Assembly: GCA_964453155.1 (NCBI GenBank)
Contig: CAYVQU010000001.1
Span: forward strand, 1-64,000
Direction of reading: 5' to 3'
Source: CAYVQU01 sp964453155
Lineage (GTDB): Bacteria; Chloroflexota; Anaerolineae; Anaerolineales; UBA11858
DNA: 64,000 nt
The notes beneath the pieces are model-generated. The model saw only the letters and a list, made by a program, of their open reading frames with translations, ran no database searches and was not told the origin of the DNA. A program made the translations under genes and the position numbers. Position 1 is the first letter of the stretch. Every line of letters starts with the position of its first letter. This document shows positions 23,604-32,707 of this stretch, in pieces.

Positions 23604-25145
23604 ATGAAACATATCGCCCGATCGACTCTCATCATCGCTATATTTTTCGGTCTCGAAAAAATATTGGGATTTGTTCGCCAAATCATTATTTCACGAACTT
23701 TTGGCCGCTCTATGGAATTAGATGCCTTTAATGCCGCCAATAACATCCCGGATATGTTGTTTGCCTTAATCTCTGGGGGCGCATTGGCAATGGCCTTGAT
23801 CCCGGTGTTATCGGAATATCTGGAAACCAAAGGTCGCCCCCAAGCCTGGGATGTATTCGCTCGCATCGCCAACCTGGTATTTTTGGTGACTGCCGGATTT
23901 TCGATCTTGATTGCTATTTTCGCCGACCAACTCGTCCAATGGAATATCGGTATCGCACCTGGGTTCGGTCCCGAACAACAAGCCCTAGTCGCCGACCTAA
24001 TGCGCATCAATTTAGTTGCAACCTTGTTGTTCTCAATGGCTGGTCTCGTGATTGCAGGTTTGCAGGCCAACCAACATTTCCTTCTTCCAGCCCTGGCTCC
24101 CAGCTTGTACGATATCGGGGCCCTGATTGGCATTTTGATCCTGGTGCCGACCGAGAGTTTGGCTTTCGGGCCAATTACCTTGCCAGCATTTGGGTTAGGC
24201 ATCCGTGGATTAGTTTATGGTACCGTGTTGGGTGCGGCCCTTTTTTTGGGGATCCAAATTCCCGGTTTGTGGCGATATCAATTCAAATGGACTCCCAAAG
24301 TCGATGTAAAACATCCTGGAATTCAAAAGGTTCTAATCGTCTTAGGGCCCCGAGTTCTGACCATGTTTTTCATTCAAGCAGTATTCATTGCTCAAGACAA
24401 CATTGCATCTCGTCTGATTGCGGGTTCGGTCACTGCGTTAGTTTATGGGTGGTTGTTCATGCAAGTACCAGAATCACTCATCGGGACAGCAATTGGAACA
24501 GCTTTACTGCCGACACTATCTGAACACGCGGCGCGGCAGGATATTGCCCGATTAAAATCTACCTTAAATACCGCAGTACGCGTAATCTTAGCTCTGGCAA
24601 TTCCGGCAACGCTATTGATGATCGTCGGGGTCCCCCATTTGGTCGGGATTTTAGGCTTTGATGAGATTGGCACTCAACTTGTCATTGCCAGTTCCCAGGC
24701 CTATATGCTAGGTCTGATCGCGTTTGCTCTGACCGAAGTCACCGCACGTACATTCTACGCCCAACAAAACGCCCGCACGCCTCTGCTGACGATCATCTTG
24801 ACTGCCACTGTCTTCATTTTGCTGGCTATCCCCCTCGCTAACTGGATTGGAGCCCCTGGGATCGCGCTGGCAAATTCCACCGCATTCACCATCCAGTTAG
24901 GCCTCATGGTTTACTTGCTAAAACGCGAATTTCCTGGCTTTGCCAACGCCAGATCAACCCTTACGCGCGTAATTCCAGCCTCCATCGGCAGCACACTTTT
25001 GGTATTGTTAGCCCTTCGACTCATCCCGCTGGCTTCCCTAGGGTTTCTGATGCAAACAGTCGTTACCAGCGCGTTGCTTGGAATTGGCGGAATAATCATT
25101 CTGCCATTTATTTGGCCGGAAATTAAACTCATTTCAAACTTATGA
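23604..25145 (+). CDS. murJ: Lipid II flippase MurJ (MviN family)
   Basis: 513 aa, about 14 membrane helices, the family's length. N-terminal GFVRQIIISRTFGRS, LDAFNAANNIPDMLFALISGGALAMALIPVLSEY and the mid-protein MQVPESLIGTAIGTALLPTLSEHAA are strong MurJ signatures. It moves lipid II across the membrane for peptidoglycan synthesis. ATG 23604 follows AGGGAAGG. Its stop overlaps the start of the HD hydrolase gene (ATGA), so they are co-translated. Confidence 0.93.
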   Translation: MKHIARSTLIIAIFFGLEKILGFVRQIIISRTFGRSMELDAFNAANNIPDMLFALISGGALAMALIPVLSEYLETKGRPQAWDVFARIANLVFLVTAGFSILIAIFADQLVQWNIGIAPGFGPEQQALVADLMRINLVATLLFSMAGLVIAGLQANQHFLLPALAPSLYDIGALIGILILVPTESLAFGPITLPAFGLGIRGLVYGTVLGAALFLGIQIPGLWRYQFKWTPKVDVKHPGIQKVLIVLGPRVLTMFFIQAVFIAQDNIASRLIAGSVTALVYGWLFMQVPESLIGTAIGTALLPTLSEHAARQDIARLKSTLNTAVRVILALAIPATLLMIVGVPHLVGILGFDEIGTQLVIASSQAYMLGLIAFALTEVTARTFYAQQNARTPLLTIILTATVFILLAIPLANWIGAPGIALANSTAFTIQLGLMVYLLKREFPGFANARSTLTRVIPASIGSTLLVLLALRLIPLASLGFLMQTVVTSALLGIGGIIILPFIWPEIKLISNL

Positions 25146-25756
25146 TGACAATTCCCTCCCGAGAGGCTGCCGACCATTATCTCGCAGAAGCCAGTCACCT
25201 CAATCCTGGTTTATGGGTTGATCATTCCCACCAAGTCGCCCTCGCCGCCCAGAAACTCGCAGCCCACCACCCCCAACTTTCTCCAGATTATGCCTACGCC
25301 CTAGGTCTGCTCCACGACATCGGCCGCCGCGCGGGGGTGACCGATATGCGCCATGTTCTCGATGGCTACCATTTTCTGGTCACTGAAGGCTATCCAGATG
25401 CGGCTCAAATTTGCCTGACCCATTCATTTCCACTGCCCTACACCGGCGTTGGCTCGGGAAAATGGGATTGCTCCTCAGCCGAACTAGACTTTATCCAAAG
25501 TTATCTCGATCAGGTTGAATATACGCAATACGATCGGTTAATCCAACTCTGCGATGCGATTTGTTTACCGACAGGTCCGGTTTTAATGGATAAACGGCTA
25601 ATGGATGTTGCGCTGCGACATGGGTTCAACGATTACACCATCCAAAAATGGCAAGCCTTTATGGCTATTCAAACCGAGTTCGAAGCCGAATTTGGAGCTT
25701 CAATTTACCAGTTCTTACCTGAAGTGGTAGTCAATACTTTTGGTTTCCGGCCGTAG
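25142..25756 (+). CDS. HD-domain hydrolase
   Basis: 204 aa. HD signature: DHSHQVALAAQ, GLLHDIGRRAG (His-Asp pair), and the later HSF and DAIC segments, the metal ligands of this superfamily, which acts on nucleotides and other phosphates. About 40% of the chain C-terminal to the motif has no clear domain. No signal peptide. Coupled by a 4-base overlap to murJ, but the link between the two is not obvious. Substrate unknown. Confidence 0.8.
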   Translation: MMTIPSREAADHYLAEASHLNPGLWVDHSHQVALAAQKLAAHHPQLSPDYAYALGLLHDIGRRAGVTDMRHVLDGYHFLVTEGYPDAAQICLTHSFPLPYTGVGSGKWDCSSAELDFIQSYLDQVEYTQYDRLIQLCDAICLPTGPVLMDKRLMDVALRHGFNDYTIQKWQAFMAIQTEFEAEFGASIYQFLPEVVVNTFGFRP

Positions 25757-25803
25757 ACCACTTTCGAAATTTGCGGGTATACTTGGCTCTGGAGATTGAA
25801 TAC

Positions 25804-26052
25804 ATGAACAAACCCCTTTTTGACCAATTTTTACGCGAATATGTGCGTGAAGCCCTGATTTATGGCGACAACAAAGTCGATCTAGCTGCCGATTACCTCT
25901 TAGGATTAAAAAAACCAGGAATCTTCTCCAAAGGTGAGAAAAAGCAAGCCCTCGAACGCGCCCAGAAAGTATTTGGCTCCTATCGCGATCGCCCGGTCTG
26001 GTTCATCCTGAAATGTTTGGCGATTGATCCCAAAGACATCGAAAACGCCTGA
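25804..26052 (+). CDS. Small hypothetical helical protein
   Basis: 82 aa from ATG 25804 (MNKPLFDQFLREYVREAL); GGAG lies about eleven bases upstream. The frame is open to 25771. Charged and amphipathic, predicted mostly helical, without Cys or membrane helices. No family recognised. It lies 47 bases after the HD gene and 10 bases before the subtilase, so is probably part of the same plus-strand run. Confidence 0.6.
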   Translation: MNKPLFDQFLREYVREALIYGDNKVDLAADYLLGLKKPGIFSKGEKKQALERAQKVFGSYRDRPVWFILKCLAIDPKDIENA

Positions 26053-26062
26053 AAATTTTTCT

Positions 26063-27544
26063 GTGAAATTAATTTATAAATGGATCGCGGCCTTGGCCGT
26101 GATCTTGTTGTTTATATCTGAAAGTTGGTTGTTGCCAGCCGCTTCATCTGGAAATTGGGAGGCTAAGGTCGATCCCCAGGTTTTAAGCGCGGCTTCAAGC
26201 GGATCAACCGAATTCCTGGTCATTCTGAAGTCCCAGGCCGATCTGACGGCTGCTGAAAACTTAACAAGCAAATCCGAAAAAGGGTATTTTGTATACGAGA
26301 CTTTAACTTCGCTAGCAGCAGCATCTCAAAGACAAATTCAAACCGAATTAGATTTTTTTGGGGTGAAATACAAGCCCTTTTGGATCATTAATATGTTGTG
26401 GGTTCAGGGGGATCATAACCTCATCCAAAGAATCGCCCAACGGAATGAAATTGCGCATATCACATCTAATCCTCAGATCCAATTCCAGCAGCCGACAAAT
26501 CAAATCACTAATCTTCCCCAAGAGGTCACTACAATTACCTGGGGGGTCAACCAGGTCAATGCTCCTCAGGTTTGGGACTTAGGCTACACCGGCGAAGGCA
26601 TCGTCATCGGCGGCCAGGATACCGGCTATGTCTGGGATCACGAAGCCCTGAAAGATCAATATCGCGGCTGGGATGGCAATTCGGCAGACCATAACTTCAA
26701 TTGGTACGATCCGGTCATCTCGACGACCGTTCCAGTAGACCCCCATGGGCATGGCACCCACACCATGGGCACCATGATCGGCAGTGATGTCAGTGGGACA
26801 GCCATTGGCATTGCCCCCGGTGCAAAATGGATCGGCTGCCGCAATATGGACCAGAACGGGGTTGGGACACCGGCAACTTATGCCGCCTGTTATCAATGGT
26901 TTATCGCGCCAACTGATCTGACCGGTGAGGGGGCTGATCCAGCCAAAGCGCCCCATGTGATCAATAACTCCTGGGCTTGCCCTACTGGTGAAGGCTGCGC
27001 AATCACCACGCTGATCACCGCAACCCAACGAGTCCGTGAGGCGGGAATTGTAACCGTCCACTCTACTGGGAACTCCGGGTCTGGCTGTGGCACAGTCAAC
27101 ACCCCATCAGCCATCTATGATGAGTCCTTTTCTGTGGGCGCCACCGATAGTAGCGACAACATCGCCAGTTTTAGCAGCCGCGGCCCGGTCACTGTTGATG
27201 GCAGCAATCGCTTGAAACCCGATATTTCTGCACCGGGAGTGGGGATTTGGTCTAGCACCAAAGATGGGAGTTACGGTCTAAATCAGGGCACCAGCATGGC
27301 ATCGCCACATGTTGCGGGGGTTGTGGCGCTAATTCTGTCCGCAAATCCTAACTTAATTGGTCAAGTGGATGAGATTGAAACCCTACTTCAGGAAAGTGCT
27401 CAACCACGCTACACATCTGAAGGCTGCGGCGGCGATCAAAACGATTCGCATCCCAATCACACCTATGGCTACGGTTTGGTTGACGCCTGGGCGACCTTTC
27501 AACGGACGATGGAAATCATCTATTTCCCGCTAATTTTCAGATGA
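26063..27544 (+). CDS. Secreted subtilisin-like (S8) serine protease
   Basis: 493 aa from GTG 26063, which gives a signal peptide (VKLIYKWIAALAVILLFISES); a TTG at 26024 would add 13 residues and overlap the preceding gene, so the start is uncertain. Residues about 30-140 look like an inhibitor-type propeptide. Catalytic residues are all present: Asp in GGQDTGYVWDH, His in HGHGTHTMG, oxyanion Asn in VINNSWA, Ser in GTSMASPHVAG. The chain ends in IIYFPLIFR. Likely extracellular and self-activating. Confidence 0.9.
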   Translation: MKLIYKWIAALAVILLFISESWLLPAASSGNWEAKVDPQVLSAASSGSTEFLVILKSQADLTAAENLTSKSEKGYFVYETLTSLAAASQRQIQTELDFFGVKYKPFWIINMLWVQGDHNLIQRIAQRNEIAHITSNPQIQFQQPTNQITNLPQEVTTITWGVNQVNAPQVWDLGYTGEGIVIGGQDTGYVWDHEALKDQYRGWDGNSADHNFNWYDPVISTTVPVDPHGHGTHTMGTMIGSDVSGTAIGIAPGAKWIGCRNMDQNGVGTPATYAACYQWFIAPTDLTGEGADPAKAPHVINNSWACPTGEGCAITTLITATQRVREAGIVTVHSTGNSGSGCGTVNTPSAIYDESFSVGATDSSDNIASFSSRGPVTVDGSNRLKPDISAPGVGIWSSTKDGSYGLNQGTSMASPHVAGVVALILSANPNLIGQVDEIETLLQESAQPRYTSEGCGGDQNDSHPNHTYGYGLVDAWATFQRTMEIIYFPLIFR

Positions 27545-27547
27545 ATA

Positions 27548-27577
27548 GAAAAAGGCCTCAGAAATTCATCTGAGGCC
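27548..27577 (-). terminator. Terminator of the BMP-type transport operon
   Basis: Minus strand: GGCCTCAGA (27577-27569), loop, TCTGAGGCC (27562-27554), then TTTTT and C. The same hairpin faces the end of the subtilase gene but has no T-run in that direction. Confidence 0.9.
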
Positions 27578-27606
27578 TCAATATCCTTTAGCTGTTCTTC
27601 TACTGA

Positions 27607-29130
27607 TTAACCATTTTCAACTTCCGAACCGGCCATCAAAAGACCTAATTCGGATTTGGTGACTTGATCCACATCCATTGTGGCAACGATTTCCCCGTGA
27701 TACATCACTGCGATCCGATCAGCGAGTGAACGGATCTCATCCAGTTCGGCCGAAATCAACAACACGGCCGCACCTTCATCACGTTCTTTGATGATCTGGC
27801 TGTGAATATATTCGATGGAACCAACATCTAAACCTCGGGTTGGCTGGTTAGCGATCAGCAACTTGACTGAGCGGCTTAACTCACGGGCCACAATCACTTT
27901 CTGCTGATTACCACCCGATAGGTTCCCAGCCGGAACCGCGGACCCCGGTGTGCGCACATCAAATTGTTCAACCAATTGATCGGCATTCTTCAAAACTGCC
28001 CCAGCATCCCGCTGCAAACCGTTGGCAAATGGTTTCTGGTAGTAAGTACACAGGACCATATTATCGGCAATCGAATAGGGTAAAACCAGACCGTGTTTCT
28101 GGCGATCTTCGGGGATGTGAGAAACACCTGATTCGGCCAAAACACGCGGATTCTCAAAGGGCAGCGGCTCATTGTTGAGCATGATCGTGCCCCTTTCGGC
28201 ACCCCGCAAGCCTGTTAGGGTTTCAGCCAATTCAGTTTGACCGTTCCCTTGAACACCTGCAATCCCCAAAATTTCACCCGCTCGGACATCAAAGGAGATA
28301 TTGCGAACTGCCTCAACGTCTCGCTCGTCCACAATGGTCAAATCTTTAACTTCAAGAACGACATCTTTGGGCTCAGCCGGGGTTTTCTCAACTTCCAGGA
28401 TCACTTCACGGCCGACCATCATTTCGGCTAAACCTTGTTCGTCCGTTTCAGAGGGTACAGCAGTCCCCACGAGTTGGCCGCGGCGCATAACCGAAATCCG
28501 GTCGGCGACAGCCAACACTTCTTTGAGTTTGTGGGTAATAAAAATGATCGATACACCCCGCTCGGTGAGATGCCGCATGATGCGGAAGAGGTCATCAGCT
28601 TCTTGTGGGGTTAGCACCGCGGTTGGTTCGTCCAAGACCAAAATTTTGGCGTTTCGATAAAGGGCTTTGATGATCTCAACGCGTTGCTGAATGCCTACCG
28701 GTAAGTCTTCGATGATGGCTCGGGGGTCAACTTCCAAACCATACTCCTGGGAGAGTTCCCGAATTTGACGGCGCGCAGAGCGAATATCAAGGGAAGGGCC
28801 TTTGGTGACTTCGGAGCCGAGGATGATATTCTCGGTCACTGAGAAAACGGGCACCAACATAAAGTGCTGGTGAACCATCCCCACCCCCGCGTGGATCGCA
28901 TCATGCGGGTTGCGGATTTCGGCTTGCTCACCATCAATGAAGAATTCTCCTTCATCAGGGCTGTACAGGCCGTAAATCACATTCATCAGGGTCGATTTTC
29001 CGGCCCCGTTTTCTCCAAGAAGAGCATGGATTTCGCCTTTTTCAAGGGTAAAGTTCACCCGATCATTGGCGATTACACCCGGAAAGCGTTTGGTAATATT
29101 GCGAACTTCTAAGGCTAAAGGTGCGTTCAT
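27607..29130 (-). CDS. BMP-family (nucleoside-type) ABC importer, double ATPase
   Basis: 507 aa with two ATPase domains, the MglA/YufO layout. Domain 1: Walker A GENGAGKST, signature LPVGIQQR, Walker B LVLDEPTAVLTP. Domain 2: Walker A region GVQGNGQTE (degenerate, as usual for this class), signature LSGGNQQK. It energises import of nucleosides or purines with the two permeases and the lipoprotein upstream. Last gene of the operon; 4 bases after the permease. Confidence 0.93.
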   Translation of the reverse strand: MNAPLALEVRNITKRFPGVIANDRVNFTLEKGEIHALLGENGAGKSTLMNVIYGLYSPDEGEFFIDGEQAEIRNPHDAIHAGVGMVHQHFMLVPVFSVTENIILGSEVTKGPSLDIRSARRQIRELSQEYGLEVDPRAIIEDLPVGIQQRVEIIKALYRNAKILVLDEPTAVLTPQEADDLFRIMRHLTERGVSIIFITHKLKEVLAVADRISVMRRGQLVGTAVPSETDEQGLAEMMVGREVILEVEKTPAEPKDVVLEVKDLTIVDERDVEAVRNISFDVRAGEILGIAGVQGNGQTELAETLTGLRGAERGTIMLNNEPLPFENPRVLAESGVSHIPEDRQKHGLVLPYSIADNMVLCTYYQKPFANGLQRDAGAVLKNADQLVEQFDVRTPGSAVPAGNLSGGNQQKVIVARELSRSVKLLIANQPTRGLDVGSIEYIHSQIIKERDEGAAVLLISAELDEIRSLADRIAVMYHGEIVATMDVDQVTKSELGLLMAGSEVENG

Positions 29131-29133
29131 GGG

Positions 29134-30156
29134 CTACTCCTTCTCGTAAGGGATACCATCGGCCGCCGGAACGCGGGTCCGTCCGACAAAACCGGCCAAT
29201 ACCAGGATGGTCATGAGGTAGGGGATCATCCCAATGAACTGATGGGGGATATCGATCGTCCCGGCAAATTGTAACTGCGTTTGGATCGCCGAAGTCAACC
29301 CGAACAGCAGCGCGGCTCCCCACGCGCCAAAGGGCGTGTACTTCCCAAAGAGCATACAGGCCAGGGCGACAAAACCGCGGCCATTGGTCATCAGGCGTTC
29401 AAAGGAGCCAACGGCTTCCAGTGTCAAGAAAACACCACCAAGTCCGGCAATGGCCCCGCCCAAAATAACGTTGACATAGCGCATCAAGTAAACATTGACG
29501 CCAACTGTGTCCGCCGCCCGCGGATGTTCACCAACCGCCCGGGTCCGCAAACCCCAGCGAGTCCGAAAGATCAAATAATGCACAAAAAAGACCAGAAGAA
29601 TCGCGGCATAGGTGATCGGCGGATTGTTGAAGAATACTTTGCCAATAATGGGAATATCAGCCAATGGCCCCAAAGCGATCGGCTGCAATTTCCCTTCTGT
29701 GGTCAAACCGACCTGATAAAAATAGCCGGTTAATCCAATGGCAATAATATTAATCACCGTCCCCCCAATGATCTGGTCAATTTTTAAGGTGACCGACATA
29801 AAGGCCAATAATAAACCGAGCAGCGCTCCAGTCAAAAGCCCAGCGGCCACAGCCATGATCAGATTACCGGTCCAGACATTGGCCAAAAAGCCGATAAAAG
29901 CCGACATTAGCATCTGACCTTCAATGCCAATATTGATAACGCCCACGCGTTCACCCAACAGGCCGCATAAGGCTCCTAGGATGAGAGGAGTGGATTGGCG
30001 CACCGCCGAAGCGAGAACCGCCTCTGTAATCCGCTGATTTTGAGAATAAAAAAACAAAATGGCGAGCACAACAACCAAACCGCCACCAATCATGACGCCA
30101 TAGCGGCGCAAGAAATATTTCCAATCGGGGAGGGTAGAGTAGGTATCGGTAGTCAT
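29134..30156 (-). CDS. BMP-family ABC importer permease 2
   Basis: 340 aa, about nine membrane helices, BPD_transp_2 type as in branched-chain amino acid and ribose/nucleoside importers. Landmarks: GALCGLLGERVGVINIGIEGQMLM near the N terminus and FRTRWGLRTRAVGEHPRAADTVGVNVYLMRY in the coupling loop. Pairs with the 30172 permease; 15 bases after it and 4 bases before the ATPase gene. Confidence 0.92.
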   Translation of the reverse strand: MTTDTYSTLPDWKYFLRRYGVMIGGGLVVVLAILFFYSQNQRITEAVLASAVRQSTPLILGALCGLLGERVGVINIGIEGQMLMSAFIGFLANVWTGNLIMAVAAGLLTGALLGLLLAFMSVTLKIDQIIGGTVINIIAIGLTGYFYQVGLTTEGKLQPIALGPLADIPIIGKVFFNNPPITYAAILLVFFVHYLIFRTRWGLRTRAVGEHPRAADTVGVNVYLMRYVNVILGGAIAGLGGVFLTLEAVGSFERLMTNGRGFVALACMLFGKYTPFGAWGAALLFGLTSAIQTQLQFAGTIDIPHQFIGMIPYLMTILVLAGFVGRTRVPAADGIPYEKE

Positions 30157-30171
30157 ATCGTTTCCAGCCTC

Positions 30172-31287
30172 CTATTGGGAACCCCAGCCCGAACTGAGGG
30201 TGATGCGTTCTTCATCCGATTCGCGCATCCGGAAAACCCAACGCACGATCATATCGGCAGCAACGAAGAATAAGATTAGGGCCTGGATCACATCGGTGAT
30301 CTCTTTAGCAACTCCAGCCGAAAACTGCATCTGACTGGCACCAGCTTTCATGGCTCCCACGAAAATGGCTGCTGGAATAACGCCAAATGGGTTGGTTTTT
30401 GATAATAATGCAATCGTAATACCATCAAAACCCAGCCCCGCATTAAAGCCGGGTTGATAGCGTCCCACCACAGCTTGGGTTTCAATTGCGCCCCCCAAAC
30501 CGGCCAATACACCGCTCAATACCATGGTTAAAATAACGGTCCGGGCAACTTTGATCCCAGCATATTTGGCCGCATGGGGGTTCTGACCGACCGTCTGAAT
30601 TTCAAAGCCAAGAGTGGTTTTATCGAGGACCCACCAAACCAAAATTGCGAATAAGATTGCGATCACAAAACCCAGGGATATTCCCCCAATTTCAGGGATA
30701 CGGGCCGAATCCATAATGGCGGGGGTACGGGCCACGATATTACCCGGGGAAGTATCTTTCCAAGGGCCATCAGCCAAAAAATCGGTGATGTTGATGGCAA
30801 TATAGTTGAGCATGATGGTGGTGATCACCTCATGCGCCCCGGTAAACGTCTTCAAGGCTCCGGGGATGGCACCATACAGGGCCCCGGCAAGGCCACCTCC
30901 TAATAGTGCCAAAGGGATATGAATAATTGCAGGCAAGCCTTCAATACCAAAGCCAATCCAGGCCGCGATAATCGCGCCAAAAAGTAATTGGCCCTGGGCT
31001 CCAATGTTGAATAAACCGGCTTTGAAAGCAAAGGCAACGGCCAGACCACTAAAAATAAGGGGAGTCGCTTTTTCGAGCGTGCGGCCGATAGCCCGTAGGT
31101 TCCCAAATGAACCCTGCAACAAGGCTGCATAGGCAGAAAAAGGATTCGCACCTGAAACAGCCAAAATAATCGCACCAATTAGCGCCGCCAATAAAACCGC
31201 GGCCAATGGTACGCTAACTGCACTCCAAACTGCTGGTAAAACGGAGTTCTGGGGGGGTGAAGACGCGGCTTTTTGATCTTCGGTCAT
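30172..31287 (-). CDS. BMP-family ABC importer permease 1
   Basis: 371 aa. ATG 31287 was preferred to the in-frame ATG 31293 because GAGGA lies eight bases before it and only two bases before the other. Family landmarks FSGLAVAFAFKAGLFNIGAQGQ and GFEIQTVGQNPHAAKYAGIKV. About eight membrane helices. A 31-residue cytoplasmic lead is rich in Ala/Ser/Pro. It begins just after the two hairpins that separate it from the lipoprotein gene. Confidence 0.92.
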   Translation of the reverse strand: MTEDQKAASSPPQNSVLPAVWSAVSVPLAAVLLAALIGAIILAVSGANPFSAYAALLQGSFGNLRAIGRTLEKATPLIFSGLAVAFAFKAGLFNIGAQGQLLFGAIIAAWIGFGIEGLPAIIHIPLALLGGGLAGALYGAIPGALKTFTGAHEVITTIMLNYIAINITDFLADGPWKDTSPGNIVARTPAIMDSARIPEIGGISLGFVIAILFAILVWWVLDKTTLGFEIQTVGQNPHAAKYAGIKVARTVILTMVLSGVLAGLGGAIETQAVVGRYQPGFNAGLGFDGITIALLSKTNPFGVIPAAIFVGAMKAGASQMQFSAGVAKEITDVIQALILFFVAADMIVRWVFRMRESDEERITLSSGWGSQ

Positions 31288-31368
31288 AAGCATCTTCCTC
31301 TTTATTTATTTGCAGATTTTGGAAAGTAATAAGATTAAAAAAATCAGGTACAAACCGAAATCTGCTAA

Positions 31369-31419
31369 GGTGGTGTGGTTAATCTTGACAATAATAAAAC
31401 AAAGCCAAAACCACACCAC
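31369..31419. repeat. Inverted repeat in the BMP operon (promoter-proximal to permease 1)
   Basis: GTGGTGTGGTT (31370-31380) and AACCACACCAC (31409-31419) form a perfect 11-bp stem around 28 bases, extendable with a one-base bulge. In the minus transcript it lies between the next hairpin (31433-31475) and permease 1. Confidence 0.65.
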
Positions 31420-31432
31420 ACTTAAGTGCAAA

Positions 31433-31475
31433 AGTGCGGCGCACTCTACTTCTCAAAGAGTGAGTGCGCCGCACT
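31433..31475. repeat. 14-bp perfect hairpin after the BMP lipoprotein gene
   Basis: AGTGCGGCGCACTC (31433-31446) / GAGTGCGCCGCACT (31462-31475), 15-base loop. It follows the lipoprotein stop by about 25 bases and has no T-run. Such a hairpin can shield the upstream message, giving more binding protein than permease. Confidence 0.75.
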
Positions 31476-31499
31476 CGGATCTAAAGTTGCAGCAAAGAA

Positions 31500-32531
31500 T
31501 TATTGACCGTAGCCAGTGGAAACGCTGCCGTCTTTGAGGCCGGCATCCAGTTCAACCAAAAGGTCTTTCACATCTTGGGGAACATCGCCATCGAAATCAT
31601 GGAAGGGAGCCAAACCAGTCCCACCGAAGTACAGACCGGGGACAGGACCAGCAAAAGCGCCATCCTTGGAAAGTTTGACGAGATCAAAAACTCCAGGGGT
31701 AATCAATTTCATTGCGCTGGAGATCAAGCAGGGGTGGGCCTCAGGCACAGTGCCCCATTGATCGCTGTCAACACCGATGCAGTAAACACCAGCATTGGAG
31801 GCAACCTCGATGAGAGCGCCATTACCGGTCTTGCCACCGGCACCAAAGACCACATCTGCGCCATTGTCAATCGCCTGTTTGGCGGTAGTAGCACCCCACT
31901 CGGGGTCGGTGAAGGCCACATCCAGGCCACCGGGGTGGTAGGTGGAGATCAGATTGATGTCAGGGTTGACGTAGCGAGCGCCAGCTTCATAACCTTCTTT
32001 GAAAGCCACAACCGGGGGAACCAAGTCGGTGCCTAAAACGGCCGCGATCGTGCCACTTGTGCTCATCTTGGCAGCCAAAGCGCCAGCGAGGAAACCAGCC
32101 TGGTCTTCAGGGAAGAGCAGACCAATTACATTGGGGATGGACCCATCATTCCATTGGTCAACACCGATGAAATCGACATCGGGGTATTCGCCAGCGGCGA
32201 TACCAGTGGCCTCACCCATAGCAAAACCTACGGTCACGATGACATCGTAGCCTTTGTCAGCGAAGAGAGCGATATTGGCGCCGTAGTCTTTGCCGTCTTT
32301 GGTTTCGATGTAGTTCACAATTGCACCAAGTTCTTCTTCAGCCAATTGAGCGCCTTCCCAAGCAGATTGGTTGAAGGACTTGTCGTCAACTTCACCAACA
32401 TCGGTTACCAGACCAACACAAAACACTTCTTCTTTGCCACAATCGGCCTCGGTAGCTTCCGACTGGCAGCCTACCAAAACCATTGTAGCCATGACCACAA
32501 GGGCCAAAATCAAAAACAATTTCTTGGACAT
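31500..32531 (-). CDS. BMP-family (PnrA-type) substrate-binding lipoprotein
   Basis: 343 aa from ATG 32531, after GGAGG-rich sequence; lipobox LVGC (Cys22). Family features: VGLVTDVGEVDDKSFNQSAWEG near the N terminus, then GVDQWN, FGAGGKTGNGAL and GVDSDQWGT in the hinge region. PnrA-type proteins capture purine nucleosides outside the cell. First gene of the importer operon. Confidence 0.94.
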   Translation of the reverse strand: MSKKLFLILALVVMATMVLVGCQSEATEADCGKEEVFCVGLVTDVGEVDDKSFNQSAWEGAQLAEEELGAIVNYIETKDGKDYGANIALFADKGYDVIVTVGFAMGEATGIAAGEYPDVDFIGVDQWNDGSIPNVIGLLFPEDQAGFLAGALAAKMSTSGTIAAVLGTDLVPPVVAFKEGYEAGARYVNPDINLISTYHPGGLDVAFTDPEWGATTAKQAIDNGADVVFGAGGKTGNGALIEVASNAGVYCIGVDSDQWGTVPEAHPCLISSAMKLITPGVFDLVKLSKDGAFAGPVPGLYFGGTGLAPFHDFDGDVPQDVKDLLVELDAGLKDGSVSTGYGQ

Positions 32532-32600
32532 ACAGAGCTCCTCCAAAAGAAAGAAAAAAAGGGATTTTAAAGTGGGTCCTAGACTAACCCACCGCCCTAA

Positions 32601-32629
32601 AGTCTAGCATAAAGTGATTAATTCCGCAA
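32601..32629 (-). promoter_or_regulatory. Promoter candidate of the BMP importer operon
   Basis: Minus strand TTGCGG (32629-32624), 17 bases, TGC-TAGACT (-10 at 32606-32601, with the TGn extension). Predicted start near 32594, leader about 60 bases. Confidence 0.5.
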
Positions 32630-32707
32630 TATGCCTTATTTCATACATAGGGCCAAGCGTAAAGATATCAACAATCAAATTTACGATCAGATCTCAATCT
32701 GCCATTT

